Source: CAVUCH01 sp963739995 (GTDB lineage: Bacteria > Acidobacteriota > Vicinamibacteria > Vicinamibacterales > JAENWD01). From it: a stretch of 64,000 nt of DNA. Below the pieces are notes generated by a model that saw only the letters and a list, made by a program, of their open reading frames with translations, was not told the DNA's origin and made no database searches. The stretch covers positions 62,001 through 126,000 of the forward strand of contig CAVUCH010000005.1 in NCBI GenBank assembly GCA_963739995.1. Reading direction: 5' to 3'. The first letter of the stretch is position 1, and each line of letters starts with the position of its first letter. Positions 35,568 to 43,653 of this stretch are shown in pieces. The translations under genes and the position numbers were made by a program.

Positions 35568-35587
35568 TCGTGTTCTTAACAACACGA
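35568..35587. promoter_or_regulatory. Palindrome upstream of the ECF sigma gene
   Basis: TCGTGTT (35568-35574) and AACACGA (35581-35587) flank six bases, giving a perfect 7-bp inverted repeat 18 bases before the sigma-factor ATG. Another TCGTGTT lies at 35556. It may be an operator or a leader hairpin covering the ribosome-binding region. Confidence 0.45.
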
Positions 35588-35604
35588 AGGGCAACCACAC
35601 CAAA

Positions 35605-36222
35605 ATGCGTGACGCACGGGAAGAACGACTCATCGAACGGTTGCGAGCGGGGGATCAGCTGGCAGTGGCGGAGCTTGCTTCAACCTACGGCACCAAGATC
35701 TTCCAGCTGGCGTTTCGTTACACCAAGAACCGGGAGGACGCGGAAGAGGTAGCCCAGGATGTGCTGCTGAAGGTCGTCCGCAAGATCGACGCCTTCAGGG
35801 GCGATGCCGCACTTTCGTCCTGGATTTACCGGATCACCTTCAACACGGCGATGTCCAGGCTGCGAAACGCCAGGGCCGCACGTGTGAGCGAGGCTCACGA
35901 AGCGAGCCTCGACGCCGGCCCGAACGGCGAGACAGCGGCATTCAGGGAAGTGGCCGACTGGTCTTCGCTGGCGGATGAGCAGGTGATGCGGAGCCAGATG
36001 CGGCGGCGACTGATGAGGGCGGTGCTGGAACTGCCGCCAATCTATCGCGTGCCGGTCGTGCTGCGGGACATCCAGGGGCTGACGACCGAGGAGGCGAGCG
36101 CGGTGCTGAACGTGAAAGATCAGACGTTGAAGTCGCGGCTGCACCGCGGGCGTCTGATCCTCCGCAAGCGACTCGCCGACTTCGCGAACGGGATCTCGTT
36201 GCATCGGCCGCTGCCCGCCTGA
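35605..36222 (+). CDS. ECF-type RNA polymerase sigma factor
   Basis: 205 residues with sigma-70 region 2 (AFRYTKNREDAEEVAQDVLL, then FRGDAALSSWIYRITFNTAM) and region 4 (LPPIYRVPVVLRDIQGLTTE, EASAVLNVKDQTLKSRLHRG). Region 3 is missing, as in ECF sigma factors. No anti-sigma gene follows: the next 110 bases carry no gene and then the convergent peptidase ends. The ATG at 35605 has little Shine-Dalgarno signal, and a palindrome sits just upstream. Confidence 0.93.
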   Translation: MRDAREERLIERLRAGDQLAVAELASTYGTKIFQLAFRYTKNREDAEEVAQDVLLKVVRKIDAFRGDAALSSWIYRITFNTAMSRLRNARAARVSEAHEASLDAGPNGETAAFREVADWSSLADEQVMRSQMRRRLMRAVLELPPIYRVPVVLRDIQGLTTEEASAVLNVKDQTLKSRLHRGRLILRKRLADFANGISLHRPLPA

Positions 36223-36332
36223 CGCCGCGCAGGTCCGTTAGTGGTTCACAGCGGCGCGAGGTCGGCGAGGCAGACCATAACGGCGGGCTTGCCGACTTCC
36301 TGGCCATCTTTCACAACGGGAGCGTTCCTTCA

Positions 36333-38183
36333 CTAAGGGCGTGTTCCGAGCGTGACATCGGCGGTCAGTTCCTGGCCGTCTCGTAACACCGTGACGGTCA
36401 CCACGTCGCCGGCCTTGCGGCTGCGCAATTGGAACGTGAAGTCCTGAAGGTTGGCGATCGGCGCGCCCGCGAACGACACGAGCACGTCCCCCCGCTTGAG
36501 TCCGGCCTTCTCCGCCGGGCTGCCAGCTCGAACGTCGGCGAACTTCACGCCCTTTTCGCTCTCCCCGAAGTCGGGTACGGATCCGAAGTAGGCGCCGTAG
36601 CCGCCACCTCCGCCAGACGCCGTGTGGCGGGACTGCACGGGCGGCTCGACGAACACCGGCCGCTCCGCCCGACTTGCGATGCGCTCGACGAGCGAAAGGG
36701 CAATTCGCGTCACCTCCGCTGCGCCCGCCACGTCGATCTTTTCGGAATCGTCCGACGGCCGATGGTAGTCGGCGTGAAAGCCGGAGAAAAAGCCGATCGC
36801 AGGCACCTTCCTGAGCAGAAAGGACGTGTCGTCGCTCGTGCCCACACCGGCGCCCTCGCGGAACGACTTGAGTCCGACTTTCCTCCCTTTGCTGGCGGCC
36901 TTGACGTCAGCGTCGAGACTCGGGGCCGACTCGACCCCGCTGACGAGCACGCGGCCCGCGGGTCGGCCGATCATGTCCAGGTTCACCATCGCGATAGTCG
37001 CCTCGAGCGGCAAGACCGGGTGATCGACGTACCAGGCCGACCCGAGCAGTCCCAGCTCCTCGCCCGCGAAGGCGGCAAACACGATCGTCCGCTCGGGTTT
37101 CGCGGCTGCGCTCCCCAGCGCGTGGGCGATCTCCAGCAGCGCCGCGGTGCCCGATGCATTGTCGTCGGCGCCGTTGTGGACCTGGCCGGTCGAATCGGGC
37201 GCCATGGAGTGCCGCCCACCGAGGCCGAGGTGGTCGTAATGTGCGCCAACGACGACGGCTTCTCGTGCGAGCGACGGATCCGACCCTGCAATGGTGCCCA
37301 CGACATTGCGGACCTCCCGGCGGACCTTTGCGAAGCGCTCCACCGACTCGACACTCATGCCCGGGAGCGGGCGGGAACGGGGCTTGAGGTCCCCGTCGAT
37401 CGCGCGCGCCGTCGCGGCGAGATCGACGCTGGCGGCGAGTGCCTGCTGCAGTTGCGCGCGTTCCACTCTCAGCACCGCTATCCCGTAGTCATCGGCCTGC
37501 GGGTCGCGCAGCCAGCCCCCGTATTTGGCGGAGTCGTCGTCGTGTGAGGGATCGATCACCAGCAGCAGTACCCGCGCCCCATTTCCCCGTGCCACCATCG
37601 CCTTCTGCATCAGGCTCGCGTGCTGTGTGAACGCGCGGCCGTCGAACGGGCTCTTCGGGTCGTTCTCCTGCGGCTCGTGCATGAAGATGACGACGGCCTT
37701 GCCACGCACGTCCAGACCCTCGTAATCGTCATAGTTCAGCGTGGGCGCCGAGACACCGTATCCCGCAAACACGAGCGGCAGCGATGCCGTCGGCGCGGAG
37801 GGCGCTGGGGTCTCGGTCACCACCGACAGGGGAAGGTACGTCCGTCCGAGCTGAAAGGTGGTCGGTCCGTTGTCGCCGGCAATCGTCAGCTTGTTGCCCT
37901 CCCGTACCTCCAGGCCCGTGACGATGTGAAAGGGCTGAAACCAGGATCCGTTCACGCCCGGCTGCAGGCCGGCCGCGCGGAACCGATCTGCGATGTACTG
38001 CGCGGCGCGCTCGAGACCCGGCGTGCCGTTGCCGCGTCCTGCCAGATCATCGGACGCGAGGAACTTGACGTGTTCCATGTACCGGGAATCCGTGATGGCG
38101 TCAGGCCCCGACGATTGCGCGTCCGGCCTGGGTACGACGAGGAATGCGACTGTGAGCGGGATGAGGAGCCGGCGGATGTGCAT
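36333..38183 (-). CDS. Secreted M28 aminopeptidase with PDZ domain
   Basis: 616 residues with a signal peptide (MHIRRLLIPLTVAFLVVPRP). A PA (protease-associated) insert lies around residues 130-260. The M28 zinc peptidase domain has ligands in VVGAHYDHLG, HNGADDNASGTAALLEIA, AFAGEELGLLGSAWYV, NLDMIGRPAGRV and FFSGFHADYHRPSDDSEKI, all intact. A C-terminal PDZ domain (FADVRAGSPAEKAGLKRGDV) ends the protein. It releases N-terminal residues from peptides outside the cell. A TACGAT box lies six bases before the ATG. Confidence 0.94.
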   Translation of the reverse strand: MHIRRLLIPLTVAFLVVPRPDAQSSGPDAITDSRYMEHVKFLASDDLAGRGNGTPGLERAAQYIADRFRAAGLQPGVNGSWFQPFHIVTGLEVREGNKLTIAGDNGPTTFQLGRTYLPLSVVTETPAPSAPTASLPLVFAGYGVSAPTLNYDDYEGLDVRGKAVVIFMHEPQENDPKSPFDGRAFTQHASLMQKAMVARGNGARVLLLVIDPSHDDDSAKYGGWLRDPQADDYGIAVLRVERAQLQQALAASVDLAATARAIDGDLKPRSRPLPGMSVESVERFAKVRREVRNVVGTIAGSDPSLAREAVVVGAHYDHLGLGGRHSMAPDSTGQVHNGADDNASGTAALLEIAHALGSAAAKPERTIVFAAFAGEELGLLGSAWYVDHPVLPLEATIAMVNLDMIGRPAGRVLVSGVESAPSLDADVKAASKGRKVGLKSFREGAGVGTSDDTSFLLRKVPAIGFFSGFHADYHRPSDDSEKIDVAGAAEVTRIALSLVERIASRAERPVFVEPPVQSRHTASGGGGGYGAYFGSVPDFGESEKGVKFADVRAGSPAEKAGLKRGDVLVSFAGAPIANLQDFTFQLRSRKAGDVVTVTVLRDGQELTADVTLGTRP

Positions 38184-38189
38184 GGTTCA

Positions 38190-38195
38190 ATCGTA
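38190..38195 (-). promoter_or_regulatory. -10 box of the M28 peptidase gene, likely leaderless
   Basis: TACGAT on the minus strand lies six bases before the ATG at 38183, leaving no room for a ribosome-binding site. Same arrangement as at 41150 and 51048. Confidence 0.5.
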
Positions 38196-38224
38196 CTTCG
38201 GACTCTCGCTGGCGCACCGGTCCA

Positions 38225-38329
38225 CCGGGACTGAAGTCGCGGCTCCACACGAGGGGCGACGGTGTCCCGCCGGGACTTTAAAGTCCCGGTTCTACATTGA
38301 GAGGGTGGACTGAAGTGCCGGCTCCACAT
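38225..38329. repeat. Cluster of three REP-like hairpin units
   Basis: Three units in the same orientation at 38225-38250, 38270-38297 and 38306-38329. The middle one has a perfect core, CCGGGACTTTAAAGTCCCGG, with tail TTCTACAT; the outer two carry CTCCACA tails. They fill most of the gap between the M28 and malate-dehydrogenase-like genes. Confidence 0.75.
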
Positions 38330-38355
38330 CAGATCCGCGGGCCTGGGACAGGCCG

Positions 38356-39201
38356 CTAACCTCGCTGCAGTGCCGTATCCAGTGTGACGCGCTCGCGGGT
38401 GCTGAGGGCGGGCGGGTGAACCGATTGGATCCCCGAGACGCCGAGTGTCACCGGCACCGCCGCTACGACTCGCCGGGCGTCGTACTCCCCCTCGAGCGCC
38501 GCAAAGATCGTGAGGCGCCGGCGGCCGTTGCGGAGAATCGCCGCCACGCATCGAGCGGCTGCGGAGGCCAGCGCATATGGGCCAGGCGGCCAGCTCGCCT
38601 GCGTGTGCCGGTCGATTTGCGCCAGGACGTGGGCGGGCAGGGCCGCGGTGATGGGCGCGCCGGCGACAGTGCACTCATTCCATGCCAGGATCCAGGAACC
38701 TGGCACTCCGACCACTGCAAGGGCCACGTCATCGGCGGAGCAGCCCGCGCCGACCGCGACCATCGCGCGTGCGGCGGAGACGAGCGCGCCCGGGGCACTG
38801 CCGATGAGACGTTCACGCGCGACGCGCAACTCGCGATGCGCGAGCGCCAGAACCCCCCGCTGTCCTGCGCCCGCGAACACGATCGGCGTATGCGGTGCTA
38901 CCTGGACCAGACGTCGCACCAACTCCAGGCCCGCATCGTCCCGCCACTCGCCATCGGCGGTCTCCCGATCGGCAATGACGACTGCTGCCGCCCCCGCGGC
39001 GGCAGTCATGTCCGTTGAGCCGGTCACGCGGACATCGAAGGCATCGATCGGCCCGGACTGCACGATGTCGAGCGCCTTTCCGGTTGCGACCGTGCCGCTG
39101 ACGCCGACGAGCCGTACTTCGCGGGCACACCCGAGGCGTGCAAGGGCCAGGGCGGTCGTCGCTCCAATCTCGCCGGCCCCGATGATCACGACACTCTGCA
39201 T
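38356..39201 (-). CDS. Lactate/malate dehydrogenase-like protein lacking catalytic residues
   Basis: 281 residues, shorter than the usual 305-330. The N-terminal Rossmann part is good (SVVIIGAGEIGATTALALAR, VSGTVATGKALDIVQSGP, TGSTDMTAAAGAAAVVIADR), which is the MDH layout. The catalytic half is degenerate: where MDH has DSARFR with the active Asp there is ALVSAARAM, and where it has GGHGD with the catalytic His there is GVPGSWILAWNE. It may bind NAD without oxidising malate, or have a new reaction. The C-terminal helix (GEYDARRVVAAVPVTLG) is still recognisable. A -10-like TAATAT lies nine bases before the start. Confidence 0.75.
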   Translation of the reverse strand: MQSVVIIGAGEIGATTALALARLGCAREVRLVGVSGTVATGKALDIVQSGPIDAFDVRVTGSTDMTAAAGAAAVVIADRETADGEWRDDAGLELVRRLVQVAPHTPIVFAGAGQRGVLALAHRELRVARERLIGSAPGALVSAARAMVAVGAGCSADDVALAVVGVPGSWILAWNECTVAGAPITAALPAHVLAQIDRHTQASWPPGPYALASAAARCVAAILRNGRRRLTIFAALEGEYDARRVVAAVPVTLGVSGIQSVHPPALSTRERVTLDTALQRG

Positions 39202-39210
39202 CGCTGCGAT

Positions 39211-39216
39211 ATATTA
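39211..39216 (-). promoter_or_regulatory. -10 box of the malate-dehydrogenase-like gene
   Basis: TAATAT on the minus strand lies nine bases before the ATG at 39201, suggesting a nearly leaderless mRNA. An A/T-rich patch here is unusual in this GC-rich sequence. Confidence 0.45.
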
Positions 39217-39281
39217 CGGGCACAGGCACCGAACTGTCGCCTGACGGTGCATGTCCCCCTCAGTTCGCACGAGACACACCC

Positions 39282-40004
39282 ATGACCTCACGTCTGAAGT
39301 CGAAAGTCGCCGTCGTCACAGGCGGGTCCCGCGGTATCGGCCTGGCCATCACCGCGGCGCTGCTCGAGGATGGTGCAAGCGTTGCGATCAGCGGCTTGAG
39401 CCAGGAGCACCTCGATTCAGCCCGCGATGCGCTTGCCTCGCATGCGGACCGGCTCGAGATCGTGCGCGCGGACGTGCGCACGCGCGCCGACGTGGACCGG
39501 TTGATCGGCTCCGCCGTGCGCCGGTTCGGCGGCGTGGACATCCTGGTGAACAACGCCGGCATCGGTACATTCGCGAACGTCGCCGACATGAGTGACGACG
39601 ACTGGAATCGCGTGCTCGAGACGAACCTGACCGGCGTCTTCTATTGCTGCAGTGCGGCGATCCCGCAGCTGCGCACGCGAGGCGGCGGCTGGATCATCAA
39701 CATCAGCAGCCTCGCCGGGAAGAATGCCTTCACGGGAGGGGCAGCCTACTGCGCGTCGAAAGCCGGGCTGAACGCCTTCAGCGAGGCGCTGATGCAGGAG
39801 GTGCGGCACGATCGCATCCGCGTGAGCTACGTCATGCCGGGATCGGTTGCGACGGAATTCTCGCGGGGTGGCAGCGGGAGCGGCACCGATTGGAAGCTGA
39901 CCTCGGACGACGTGGCGCAGGTCGTGATGGACCTGCTGGCCCACGCTGACCGCAGTCTGCCCAGCCGTGTGGAGCTCAGGCCGTCGATGCCTCCGAAGAA
40001 GTGA
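39282..40004 (+). CDS. Short-chain dehydrogenase/reductase
   Basis: 240-residue classical SDR: cofactor motif VAVVTGGSRGIGLAI, ADVRTR, DILVNNAGIGTFANV, catalytic Ser in NISSLAGKNAF and YCASKAG with Tyr and Lys. The C-terminal substrate loop (VATEFSRGGSGSGTDWKL) does not name a substrate. It is divergent from the MDH-like gene. Related 3-ketoacyl reductases are similar; the real substrate is unknown. Confidence 0.9.
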   Translation: MTSRLKSKVAVVTGGSRGIGLAITAALLEDGASVAISGLSQEHLDSARDALASHADRLEIVRADVRTRADVDRLIGSAVRRFGGVDILVNNAGIGTFANVADMSDDDWNRVLETNLTGVFYCCSAAIPQLRTRGGGWIINISSLAGKNAFTGGAAYCASKAGLNAFSEALMQEVRHDRIRVSYVMPGSVATEFSRGGSGSGTDWKLTSDDVAQVVMDLLAHADRSLPSRVELRPSMPPKK

Positions 40005-40027
40005 GCAAGCAGCGGCGAGACTGGCTG

Positions 40028-40184
40028 GTGGCCTGTATCGGCTGAATCAGTAGTGCCTTTCGGGCGGGGCATCCCGGCTGGCGGCGTTGCTGCTCCCTCG
40101 AATACCCCCGGTATGCTCGGTCGTCGCGCCTTAGCCAGGCGCCGCGCTCCGAAATCCACTACCGCTTCAGCCGATACGGGCCAC
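40028..40184. repeat. Long interspersed palindrome (MITE-like) between convergent genes
   Basis: The outer arms GTGGCCTGTATCGGCTGAAT (40028) and ATCGGCCATAC-complement at the right end (TTCAGCCGATACGGGCCAC, ending 40184) match as an imperfect inverted repeat, continued inward by TAGTG...TTTCGG and CCGAAAT...CACTA. The whole 157-bp block can fold into one long hairpin between two gene ends. Its inner part (GGCATCCCGGCTGGCGGCGT) recurs at 63535-63560. Confidence 0.6.
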
Positions 40185-41143
40185 TAGCCGATACACCCCA
40201 CCAGCCGAGGCAGATCGATATTGGCGCCGGTCAGGAGCACCGCCGTGCGCCGGTCTTCTATACCCGCGAGGCCGGCGGCCGCGGCAATCGCGGCAGCGCC
40301 GGCGCCCTCGGCGACCAGGTGGTCCTCCGCGAGGAGCGTGCGGACGGCCTCACGTACCTCGCGTTCGGGCACGACCACGATGCGATCCACGAGATCGCGG
40401 ATGACAGGCCACGTGATCGTCTCGGGATCCACGTTGCCGCCCAGGCCGTCGGCAATCGTCTCGCCGACCGCGATGTCGACGATGTGACCGGCGGCGCGCG
40501 CGGCAGAGAAGGCCGAGGATGCGTCGACTTCGACCCCGATCACTTCAATCCCCGCGTCCACCGCCTTGATGGCCGTTGCGATGCCGCTGATCAGGCCGCC
40601 TCCGCCAATCGGCACCAGTACGGCCTGCAGGGCCGGTATGTCCTCCATCAACTCGAGTCCGATGGTCCCGGCCCCGGCGATCACGTCCGGATGGTTGTAC
40701 GGGGAGACGAAGACATCTCCAGTGTCGCGGGCATGCTCCTCGGCGAGCCGCTCGGCTTCCTCATAGTTTTCGGCGATCGCGCGGAGGTCCGCTCCGTGCC
40801 TCGCGATGGCGCGGGTCTTCGTCTCGGGGGCCGTTCGCGGCGTGAACACGATCGCCTTGATGCCGAGCCGCTCGGCGGCCCACGCGATTGCCCGGCCATG
40901 GTTTCCGGCCGATGCCGTCACGATGGTGACGCCACGGCCGTGGGCCGTGACGAGCTGCATGGCCGCGTTCAGCGCGCCCCGCGACTTGAACGAATTCGTC
41001 ACCTGCAGGCTTTCGAGCTTGAGCAGAACCGTCCCTCCGCTCGCAGCGGACAACCAGTCCGACGGTACGACAGGCGTGCGCCGGACGTCCGCCGCCGTTC
41101 GCCGGCGTGCGGACTCGATATCGGACAGCGTGACGCGGGCCAT
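40184..41143 (-). CDS. Threonine/serine dehydratase (PLP-dependent)
   Basis: Deaminates threonine or serine to the 2-oxo acid. 319 residues of the fold type II PLP family: Lys in TNSFKSRGALNAAM, substrate loop TASAGNHGRAIAWAAE, phosphate loop PIGGGGLISGIATAIK and a late LLTGANIDLPRL. There is no C-terminal ACT-like regulatory domain, so it is the catabolic or racemase-like short form, not isoleucine-inhibited IlvA. TAGAAT sits six bases before the ATG. Confidence 0.92.
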   Translation of the reverse strand: MARVTLSDIESARRRTAADVRRTPVVPSDWLSAASGGTVLLKLESLQVTNSFKSRGALNAAMQLVTAHGRGVTIVTASAGNHGRAIAWAAERLGIKAIVFTPRTAPETKTRAIARHGADLRAIAENYEEAERLAEEHARDTGDVFVSPYNHPDVIAGAGTIGLELMEDIPALQAVLVPIGGGGLISGIATAIKAVDAGIEVIGVEVDASSAFSAARAAGHIVDIAVGETIADGLGGNVDPETITWPVIRDLVDRIVVVPEREVREAVRTLLAEDHLVAEGAGAAAIAAAAGLAGIEDRRTAVLLTGANIDLPRLVGCIG

Positions 41144-41149
41144 CGCGGG

Positions 41150-41155
41150 ATTCTA
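41150..41155 (-). promoter_or_regulatory. -10 box of the dehydratase gene, likely leaderless
   Basis: TAGAAT on the minus strand followed by six bases (CCCGCG) and the ATG at 41143. No Shine-Dalgarno sequence fits. Confidence 0.6.
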
Positions 41156-41169
41156 GCGTCGATTCGGCC

Positions 41170-41258
41170 GCCTACCGCCTACCGCCCACCGCCCACCGCC
41201 TACCGCCTACCGCCTACCGCCCACCGCCTCCGCCGGTGCCTACCGCCCACCGCCCCGG
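41170..41258. repeat. Heptanucleotide tandem repeat
   Basis: About eleven copies of the seven-base unit CCGCCTA or CCGCCCA, near perfect, in the gap between the dehydratase and MBL genes. It is the best preserved of several heptamer arrays in the window and may vary in copy number between strains. Confidence 0.85.
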
Positions 41259-41280
41259 CGAAGGTCCGACGAGGGTAAGG

Positions 41281-41286
41281 CATACT
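41281..41286 (+). promoter_or_regulatory. -10-like box of the MBL-fold gene
   Basis: CATACT lies six bases before the ATG at 41293. It is a weaker match than others but has the same spacing. Confidence 0.35.
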
Positions 41287-41292
41287 CTCTGT

Positions 41293-41931
41293 ATGCTCCT
41301 GTCGACGCACCGCGCGCCGCCCTTCTACAAGAACGGATATCTCCTGGGCTGCGAGACCACGCACGAGGCCATCGTCATCGATCCCGGGGACGAGATAGAC
41401 GAGGTGATCAGGGCCGCGGAAGCATCCGCCCTGCGAGTCACGCACATCCTGCTGACCCACGCCCATCTCGATCACATCACCGGCGTCGGCCGTGCGAAAC
41501 GGGCGTTCGGCGCACCTGTCGTCCTGCACGAAGCGGACCTCCCGCTGTACGAGGCCGCAGTGCAGCAGGGGCTGATGTTCGGCTTGCAGGTCGAGCCCCA
41601 GCCGGCGGTGGATCGGTTCTACGAACGTGGAGAGATCATCAGGTTCGGCACCTACGAGGTGCGGACTCATCACACGCCCGGGCATTGTCCGGGCGGCGTC
41701 TGCCTCCAGGTCGGATCTGAGGGGACTGAAGGGCTCGAGCTCTTCGTAGGAGATACGCTGTTTGCGTCCTCGATCGGCCGCACGGACCTGCCGGGCGGCG
41801 ATTACGACACGCTGATTGGGTCGATCAGGTCCGTCCTGTTCGCGTTCCCGGACGAGGCGCGGGTGTACTCAGGACACGGCGAGCCGACGACCATTGGCCG
41901 GGAGCGTCGGACGAACCCGTTCCTGGCGTAG
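41293..41931 (+). CDS. Metallo-beta-lactamase-fold hydrolase (glyoxalase II-like)
   Basis: 212 residues. Metal ligands: HILLTHAHLDHITGVG (HxHxDH), THHTPGHCPGG, LFVGDTLFASSIGR with the bridging Asp, and YSGHGEPTTIGRE. Length and motif spacing fit the hydroxyacylglutathione-hydrolase-like group of thioester hydrolases, though without the C-terminal glutathione-binding domain. The ATG at 41293 is preferred over an upstream in-frame start inside the heptamer repeat. Confidence 0.9.
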   Translation: MLLSTHRAPPFYKNGYLLGCETTHEAIVIDPGDEIDEVIRAAEASALRVTHILLTHAHLDHITGVGRAKRAFGAPVVLHEADLPLYEAAVQQGLMFGLQVEPQPAVDRFYERGEIIRFGTYEVRTHHTPGHCPGGVCLQVGSEGTEGLELFVGDTLFASSIGRTDLPGGDYDTLIGSIRSVLFAFPDEARVYSGHGEPTTIGRERRTNPFLA

Positions 41932-41934
41932 CCC

Positions 41935-42237
41935 TCACGCCCGCTCCACCCTCAGCTCGACCCGTCCCACCCGCAACCGATCGCCCGCCGCGAGCTGCAG
42001 ACGTCCAACCCGCTCGTCGTTCACCCACGTCCCGTTGGTGCTCTGGAGGTCTTCCACCTCCAGGGTGTTGGTGGGCGTGACGCTCAGGCGGCAGTGAAAG
42101 CGCGAAACCAGCGCCGCGTCGAGCACGAAATCCGCCCTGTTGGCGCGGCCGACCGTCTTGACGGCGCCGGCGGAGAGGCGGAACGTCAGGGGGCCGGTCT
42201 CGCTCGGCTCACACGTCTGGATTGTCCACATGCTCAT
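41935..42237 (-). CDS. Stand-alone FHA domain protein
   Basis: 100 residues, a single forkhead-associated domain that binds phosphothreonine. Conserved residues are in place: VGRANRADFVLDAALVSRFH (Gly-Arg, Ser and His), then LQSTNGTWVNDERV (Asn-Gly). Start at 42237 or two codons later. It ends three bases from the convergent MBL gene. A partner kinase is not encoded here. It is divergent from the macA-like gene. Confidence 0.85.
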   Translation of the reverse strand: MSMWTIQTCEPSETGPLTFRLSAGAVKTVGRANRADFVLDAALVSRFHCRLSVTPTNTLEVEDLQSTNGTWVNDERVGRLQLAAGDRLRVGRVELRVERA

Positions 42238-42401
42238 AGTGGGTAACCGAAGCTGACACGTGTTTGGGTTCGTCTGTCCTGGCCGACTTGGGTACGGCCG
42301 GGCTTCATGATACCCGAACTGAAACTTCCCCTTCGGCCGGCTCGTAATCACCGGGTAGCACTCGGTCAGCCGCTGACCTCCGCCGCATCGAAGAGGACTA
42401 C

Positions 42402-43595
42402 ATGAAAAGGCGAAAGCGTTCAATTCTGGCGGGAGCCGCCGCCGTGCTCCTGGTCGCAGGCCTGTGGGGCTACACCTCGCTGAAGGGTGCCTCGGTGAAC
42501 GTCGACCCGTCGAAGCTCGCCACGGTCGAGCGCGGCACGATGGTCCGGTCGGTGGTGGCTACCGGCAAGGTGGAGCCGGTCACGAAGGTCGAGGTCAAGT
42601 CGAAGGCGAACGGCATCATCGAGAAGCTCAATGTGGACGTCGACCAGGTCGTGACTGCCGGGGCCGTCCTCGCCGAGCTCGACAAGGAACAGCTCCGGGC
42701 GCGGGTCCGCGAACTCGACGCCAACCTGCTGGCGAAGCGGGCGGCGCTGGCCGCCGCCGAAGCGCAGCTGAAAAAGAACACGATCGAGGCTGAGAGCCCG
42801 GACGTGGCGTTTGCGCGCCGCAATTTCGAGCGGGCGCAGTCGCTGCACGAGCAGAAGCTGCTTGCCGCCTCCGCGCTCGACGATGCCACCAGTGCGCTGG
42901 AAGTGGCGGAGAACCGGCAGCGTGCCGCGCAGGGACAGCTCGTCGTGAGCCGCGCCCGTGTCACCGAGGCACAGGCGGCGGTCGCTGAGGCCGCTGCTGC
43001 CATCGAGCGGGCGCAGGAAGAGCTTGCGAATTCCACCATCAAGGCACCCATCCGGGCGACGGTCCTCACCCGAGACGTCGAGCTGGGCAGCCCGGTGTCG
43101 TCGATTCTGAACCTCGGAGCGAACGCCACGCTGGTCATGACGCTCGGGGACATCGATGAGGTGTTCGTGCGCGGCAAGGTGGACGAAGCCGACATCGGCC
43201 AGGTGAGGCTCGGGCAGAAGGCGCGTATCACCGTGGAGACGTTCAAAGACCAGAAGTTCGAGGGCCGCGTCACGCAGATCTCGCCAATCGGCGCCGAGAA
43301 GGAAAACGTCACGACCTTCGAGGTCAAGGTCTCGGTGGTGAATGGCGCAAAGCAGCTGAAGGCGAACATGACGGCGAACGCCGAGATCGTCCTCGAGGAG
43401 CACCCCGATTCGCTCATCATCCCCGAGGCGGCAATTACCTACGACGCCAAGCGCAACCCGACGGTGGACATGCTCGATCCGCTCGCGAAGACCGGACGGA
43501 AGACGGTGGTCATCAAGACCGGCGTCGGCAACGGCACCAGGACGCAGGTGATCACCGGGCTGAAGCAGGGAGACAAGGTCATTCTCCCGAGCTGA
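42402..43595 (+). CDS. Periplasmic adaptor subunit (MacA/HlyD family)
   Basis: 397 residues: N-terminal anchor (ILAGAAAVLLVAGLWGYTSL), a lipoyl-like half motif (KVEVKSKANGIIEKLNVDVD), a long alpha-helical hairpin rich in Ala/Glu/Arg (residues 95-205), second lipoyl half with STIKAPIRATVLTRDVELG, and beta-barrel domains. It bridges an inner-membrane transporter and an outer-membrane channel. The next two genes are FtsX/MacB-like permeases, so this is a MacAB-like exporter. Confidence 0.92.
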   Translation: MKRRKRSILAGAAAVLLVAGLWGYTSLKGASVNVDPSKLATVERGTMVRSVVATGKVEPVTKVEVKSKANGIIEKLNVDVDQVVTAGAVLAELDKEQLRARVRELDANLLAKRAALAAAEAQLKKNTIEAESPDVAFARRNFERAQSLHEQKLLAASALDDATSALEVAENRQRAAQGQLVVSRARVTEAQAAVAEAAAAIERAQEELANSTIKAPIRATVLTRDVELGSPVSSILNLGANATLVMTLGDIDEVFVRGKVDEADIGQVRLGQKARITVETFKDQKFEGRVTQISPIGAEKENVTTFEVKVSVVNGAKQLKANMTANAEIVLEEHPDSLIIPEAAITYDAKRNPTVDMLDPLAKTGRKTVVIKTGVGNGTRTQVITGLKQGDKVILPS

Positions 43596-43653
43596 TGCGG
43601 TGCGGTGGAGCGGCGATCCACATCTGCGGCTGTGAGTTTCGCCCGGCACGCCC

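Noticed and set aside
36223..36332. A possible anti-sigma gene after the ECF sigma factor
   Set aside because: No plus-strand frame long enough is present; the short minus-strand frame (ending LADLAPL) has no start signal or family match.
41170..41258. Possible CRISPR array
   Set aside because: The repeat is a seven-base tandem unit without spacers, and no cas gene is near.
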